Assembly: GCA_029288095.1 (NCBI GenBank)
Contig: JARFPW010000123.1
Location: 1-8,440 of the forward strand
Source: Gemmatimonadota bacterium
Lineage (GTDB): Bacteria > Gemmatimonadota > Gemmatimonadetes > Palauibacterales > Palauibacteraceae
DNA length: 8,440 nt
Reading direction: 5' to 3'
The notes under the pieces were generated by a model. That model did not search any database. It was not told the origin of the DNA and saw only the letters and a program-made list of their open reading frames with translations. A program made the translations under genes and the position numbers. Shown piece after piece: positions 6,108 through 8,440 of this stretch (position 1 is the stretch's first letter; every line of letters begins with the position of its first letter).

Positions 6108-7523
6108 GTGTTTCGCCGGGCCGCTGCACTCGTCTTGTGCCTGGCCGTCGCGGGCTGCGGCCTGCTCGGGCCCCGCACGAGGGGGCCCGACGGGCTGTCT
6201 GTGTATGATGGGGATCTCCGCCGCCTGGTCAGGCAGTCGAGGTTCGAAGACGCCCTCGACCTGGCCGAAGCTGATGCAGGCGATGCGGGGGACGACCTGC
6301 TGGCAGCTCTGAACTTCGCCCTCGTCGAGCACTATGCCGGCTACTACGAATCCAGCAACTCCCGTCTGCAAGCCGTCGACATCGAGATCGAAGATCGGTT
6401 CACGAAGAGCGTTTCCAAGGCCGCGCTCTCGCTGCTGAGCAGCGATCGGGTGCTCGCCTGGACCCCCAGTCGGTTCGAACGTCCGATGATCCACGTGTAT
6501 GGCGCCCTCAGCTATCTATCCCTCGACGAATTCGACGAGGCGGCCGTGGAAGCCCGTCGCCTGAGCCGTCTGCTGGACGAGATGAGCGAGCGGGATCTCG
6601 GGGCTGACGAATTCGACGTGTATCGGACGCTCCGCTACTTCGCGGGAGCGGTGTTCGAGGCCGCGGGAGAGCAAAACGACGCCGACGTCGCCTACAGGTA
6701 CGCCGGGCTCGAACAGGAAGGCTCTCGCACGGGGTCACGCGCCGGCACGGGTGACGTCGTGCTACTTCTCGAATCCGGCTTCGTGGCAAATAGGGTCGAG
6801 CAATCCGTGAATCTGCTTCTCAACGCTGACGATGCGCGGTACCTGCGGTCCGGCTCAGACCGTGCCCGGTACCATGCCGCGTCCTGTTTGTCGCGAACCC
6901 GACTCGCGAGTGCATACCAGTCCTTCGGGCTCTCCACAGCCGCCGACGATTGCCGCCGTCCCCGGAGGAAGCGCGACAAGGGCGATGATGACGGCAACGA
7001 CGTCGCATACCTGTTGCGTGTCGCCTGGCCGGTCATGCACCGGTCGATCGATGCGGTCCCCGTGGGCGTCGTGCACGCGTTCGCCACGTCAACGCCCACG
7101 ACCTTCGCCGATCGCGATGTCGAATCGGTGACGATGGCCGATGTCGGAGCGGAGGCGATGCTTGCAGCGGACCTGTCGGGCGCGGCGATCAGCGATTTTA
7201 ACTCCCGGGCGGCCGGCATCCTCATCAAGTCGGTGGCGCGTGCCGCCGTAAAGTACGCCGTCGTCGACGCGGTGGCGGAAGACTCCGAAGTTGCACAGGT
7301 GCTTGGAAACGCCGTCACGGCCCTGCTTGAGCGGGCTGACACCCGATCCTGGACGCTGCTTCCGTCCAACCTGCACATCGTGCGGCTGTCGTTACCGGAG
7401 GGGACGCACCAGATAGCAATCGAGGTGGGCAACGGCCTCGCCGCGGAGCCCGCCCTGATACTGGACGGCGTTCACGTTGAGGCTGACCGGGTGAGCGTCG
7501 TCTCGGCGCGTGCTTGGCCCTGA
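6108..7523 (+). CDS. COG3014-type TPR lipoprotein
   Basis: This 471-residue lipoprotein belongs, from memory of the family pattern, to the uncharacterised group COG3014, whose members often lie near lpoB. The lipobox is V-A-G-C (Cys17) with Gly at +2. An N-terminal helical-repeat (TPR-like) half spans about residues 30-230; it includes SLLSSDRVLAWTPSRFERPM, EAAVEARRL and YRTLRYFAGAVFEAAGE. Next comes GTGDVVLLLESG at about 222-233, a loop rich in Arg/Lys then Asp (about 283-298), and a hallmark C-terminal segment ADTRSWTLLPSNLHIVRLSL followed by PEGTH. The start is GTG at 6108-6110, four bases after the previous stop. Its Shine-Dalgarno site is poor, so translation probably depends on coupling. 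No later start would keep the signal peptide. Function is unknown; a periplasmic scaffold or partner of the LpoB-like protein is plausible. Confidence 0.82.
   Translation: MFRRAAALVLCLAVAGCGLLGPRTRGPDGLSVYDGDLRRLVRQSRFEDALDLAEADAGDAGDDLLAALNFALVEHYAGYYESSNSRLQAVDIEIEDRFTKSVSKAALSLLSSDRVLAWTPSRFERPMIHVYGALSYLSLDEFDEAAVEARRLSRLLDEMSERDLGADEFDVYRTLRYFAGAVFEAAGEQNDADVAYRYAGLEQEGSRTGSRAGTGDVVLLLESGFVANRVEQSVNLLLNADDARYLRSGSDRARYHAASCLSRTRLASAYQSFGLSTAADDCRRPRRKRDKGDDDGNDVAYLLRVAWPVMHRSIDAVPVGVVHAFATSTPTTFADRDVESVTMADVGAEAMLAADLSGAAISDFNSRAAGILIKSVARAAVKYAVVDAVAEDSEVAQVLGNAVTALLERADTRSWTLLPSNLHIVRLSLPEGTHQIAIEVGNGLAAEPALILDGVHVEADRVSVVSARAWP
6166..6190 (+). repeat. Perfect 9-bp GC-rich hairpin at the 5' end of the COG3014-type gene
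   Basis: TCGGGCCCC (6166-6174) and GGGGCCCGA (6182-6190) are exact reverse complements around a seven-base loop. The hairpin starts 58 bases after the GTG start, just past the lipobox cysteine codon. No T-run follows, so it is not a standard intrinsic terminator. Effects on translation or mRNA stability are inference. Confidence 0.6.
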
Positions 7524-7563
7524 GTCCCGCGGCTGGTTAGGTTCCGCGGCCTTTTGACGGGAC
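7524..7563 (+). terminator. Possible weak terminator between the COG3014-type gene and the DUF2723 gene
   Basis: CCGCGG at 7527-7532 can pair with CCGCGG at 7544-7549 (six G-C pairs, 11-base loop), followed after two C's by TTTT (7552-7555). An alternative six-pair stem joins GTCCCG (7524-7529) with CGGGAC (7558-7563) and excludes the first. The T-run is short, so termination may be partial or absent and the DUF2723 gene could still be read from the same mRNA. Confidence 0.35.
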
Positions 7564-7588
7564 CTGAACAGGAGCCACGGCGGAGCAC

Positions 7589-8440
7589 ATGAGAGGTATA
7601 GAGCGACAGCGAGTTGGTGCACTCCCGGTGTGGGGATGGTCGCTGGTCGCCGCAGGCGCCGTCTGGATTCTCTACGTGCTCACCCTGGCGCCCACGACGG
7701 CCTGGTGGGACACCTCGGAGTACATCGCCACCGCACAGATCCTCGGTCTCCCACATCCTCCCGGCAATCCGCTGTTCGTGATCATCGGCCGGGCCTGGCT
7801 CGTGCTCACGTCCTGGACCGGCATAGAGGTGGCAGCCCGAATCAACCTGCTTGCCGCCACGGCGTCAGCGGCCGCGGCGGCGTTCTGGTTTCTTGCCGTA
7901 ATGCGCGTATGGTCCCACTTCGCCGAGAACCGGACGGTTGCGGTCGTCGCCGCATTCGTCGCCGTGCTGGTCGGCGGAACCGCCTACACCGTCTGGGCGC
8001 AGTCAAACGTCAACGAGAAAGTCTATACCGTCTCGCTGATGTTCGTCGCCGTGATCACCTACCTGGCGATGGTCTGGGAGGATCACAGCGAAACCTGGCG
8101 CGGCGATCGGATCTTCCTGCTCGTGTGCTTCCTGCTGGGCCTCGGAGCCACGAATCATCAGATGTCGGTGCTTCCGATTCTCGCCCTCGGGGTATTCCTC
8201 GTCTTTCACAGCGTTCGTACGCTGCTCCGTTGGCGTCTGTTGGGAGCCGCTGCCGTGATTGCGGTTCTCGGCTACTCGGTCCAGTTGCTGTTCGTGCCGA
8301 TCCGGTCCGGCCAGAATCCGATCATAGACGAGGCGGACCCACAGTGCTCTTCCCTCGTCTCGGCGATTACGCCCGACCTGTCAGCCCTCAAGGACGGGAA
8401 GTTCCTGGTGCAGTGTCCGGCGCTGGCCGCATCGCTCGCT
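7589..8440 (+). CDS. DUF2723 / glycosyltransferase family 117-type membrane protein, N-terminal 284 residues (cut by window edge)
   Basis: The frame is open from ATG 7589 to the last base (284 codons, no stop), so the C-terminal part is missing. It is a multi-pass membrane protein of the DUF2723 family, now often called GT117 and related to TMEM260-type O-mannosyltransferases. It would transfer a sugar from a lipid-linked donor in the periplasm. The family's first external loop is clear at about residues 30-60: LAPTTAWWDTSEYIATAQIL followed by GLPHPPGNPLF, where the Asp and Glu of DTSE fit a GT-C acidic site. Further signatures are WAQSNVNEKVYT (about 138-149), LGLGATNHQMSVLP (about 184-197) and PIRSGQNPIIDEADP (about 235-249). 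Hydrophobic helices alternate throughout. Possible ribosome sites are GGAG three bases upstream (close) or AGGAG 14 bases upstream (far); neither is ideal. Acceptor substrate unknown. Confidence 0.85.
   Translation, partial: MRGIERQRVGALPVWGWSLVAAGAVWILYVLTLAPTTAWWDTSEYIATAQILGLPHPPGNPLFVIIGRAWLVLTSWTGIEVAARINLLAATASAAAAAFWFLAVMRVWSHFAENRTVAVVAAFVAVLVGGTAYTVWAQSNVNEKVYTVSLMFVAVITYLAMVWEDHSETWRGDRIFLLVCFLLGLGATNHQMSVLPILALGVFLVFHSVRTLLRWRLLGAAAVIAVLGYSVQLLFVPIRSGQNPIIDEADPQCSSLVSAITPDLSALKDGKFLVQCPALAASLA

Noticed and set aside
5781..6494. Minus-strand open frame across two lipoprotein genes
   Set aside because: It spans the junction of two well-supported genes and has no signal, motif or plausible start context.
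6692..7432. Minus-strand open frame inside the COG3014-type gene
   Set aside because: Ser/Arg/Ala-rich translation without a domain; the plus-strand gene has family motifs at its C-terminus.
1..8440. tRNA, rRNA, CRISPR arrays, transposons or attachment sites
   Set aside because: No regularly spaced repeats, terminal inverted repeats, transposase motifs or cloverleaf-like sequences were seen. Nearly all bases are covered by ordinary coding genes.

Overview
The window is GC-rich, gene-dense bacterial DNA. It carries three sets of protein-coding genes and no RNA genes, insertion sequences or CRISPR. Four lipoprotein signal peptides, an LpoB-like outer-membrane lipoprotein, a UbiE/MenG-type quinone methyltransferase and a DUF2723 (GT117-type) membrane protein point to a Gram-negative-type (diderm) bacterium. 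High GC together with DUF2723 makes Gemmatimonadota or a related FCB-type lineage my best guess. This is inference from gene content only.

Region 1 (1-3315, minus strand) is a tightly coupled operon. Reading with transcription, it holds a NatA/YhaQ-like ABC ATPase, its ABC-2 type membrane subunit, a tungstate-binding lipoprotein TupA, and the start of the tungstate permease TupB, which runs off the left edge. All three junctions overlap by 1 to 4 bases (GTGA, TGATG, ATGA). An exporter-like ABC pair and an importer-like tungstate system therefore appear to share one mRNA.

Region 2 (3316-4448) starts with a 197-bp divergent spacer containing an AT-rich island. It is followed by a 60-residue AbrB/SpoVT-type DNA-binding protein on the plus strand. 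That gene converges without any gap on ubiE/menG (minus strand); the two stop codons together form the palindrome TGATCA.

Region 3 (4449-8440, plus strand) starts with a 173-bp divergent spacer. Then come three consecutive lipoprotein genes: an LpoB-like protein, a two-part protein with a BamE-like segment followed by a TPR segment, and a COG3014-type TPR lipoprotein. They are separated by 12 and 4 bp and probably form one envelope-biogenesis operon. A short spacer with a weak terminator-like hairpin leads to a DUF2723 multi-pass membrane protein, probably a GT-C type glycosyltransferase, cut by the right edge.

Nothing here is clearly a new defence or mobile system. The most interesting points are the ABC-exporter/tungstate-uptake operon with a divergent AbrB-type gene, the lipoprotein triad with an unusual middle member, and a 9-bp perfect hairpin just inside the third lipoprotein gene.
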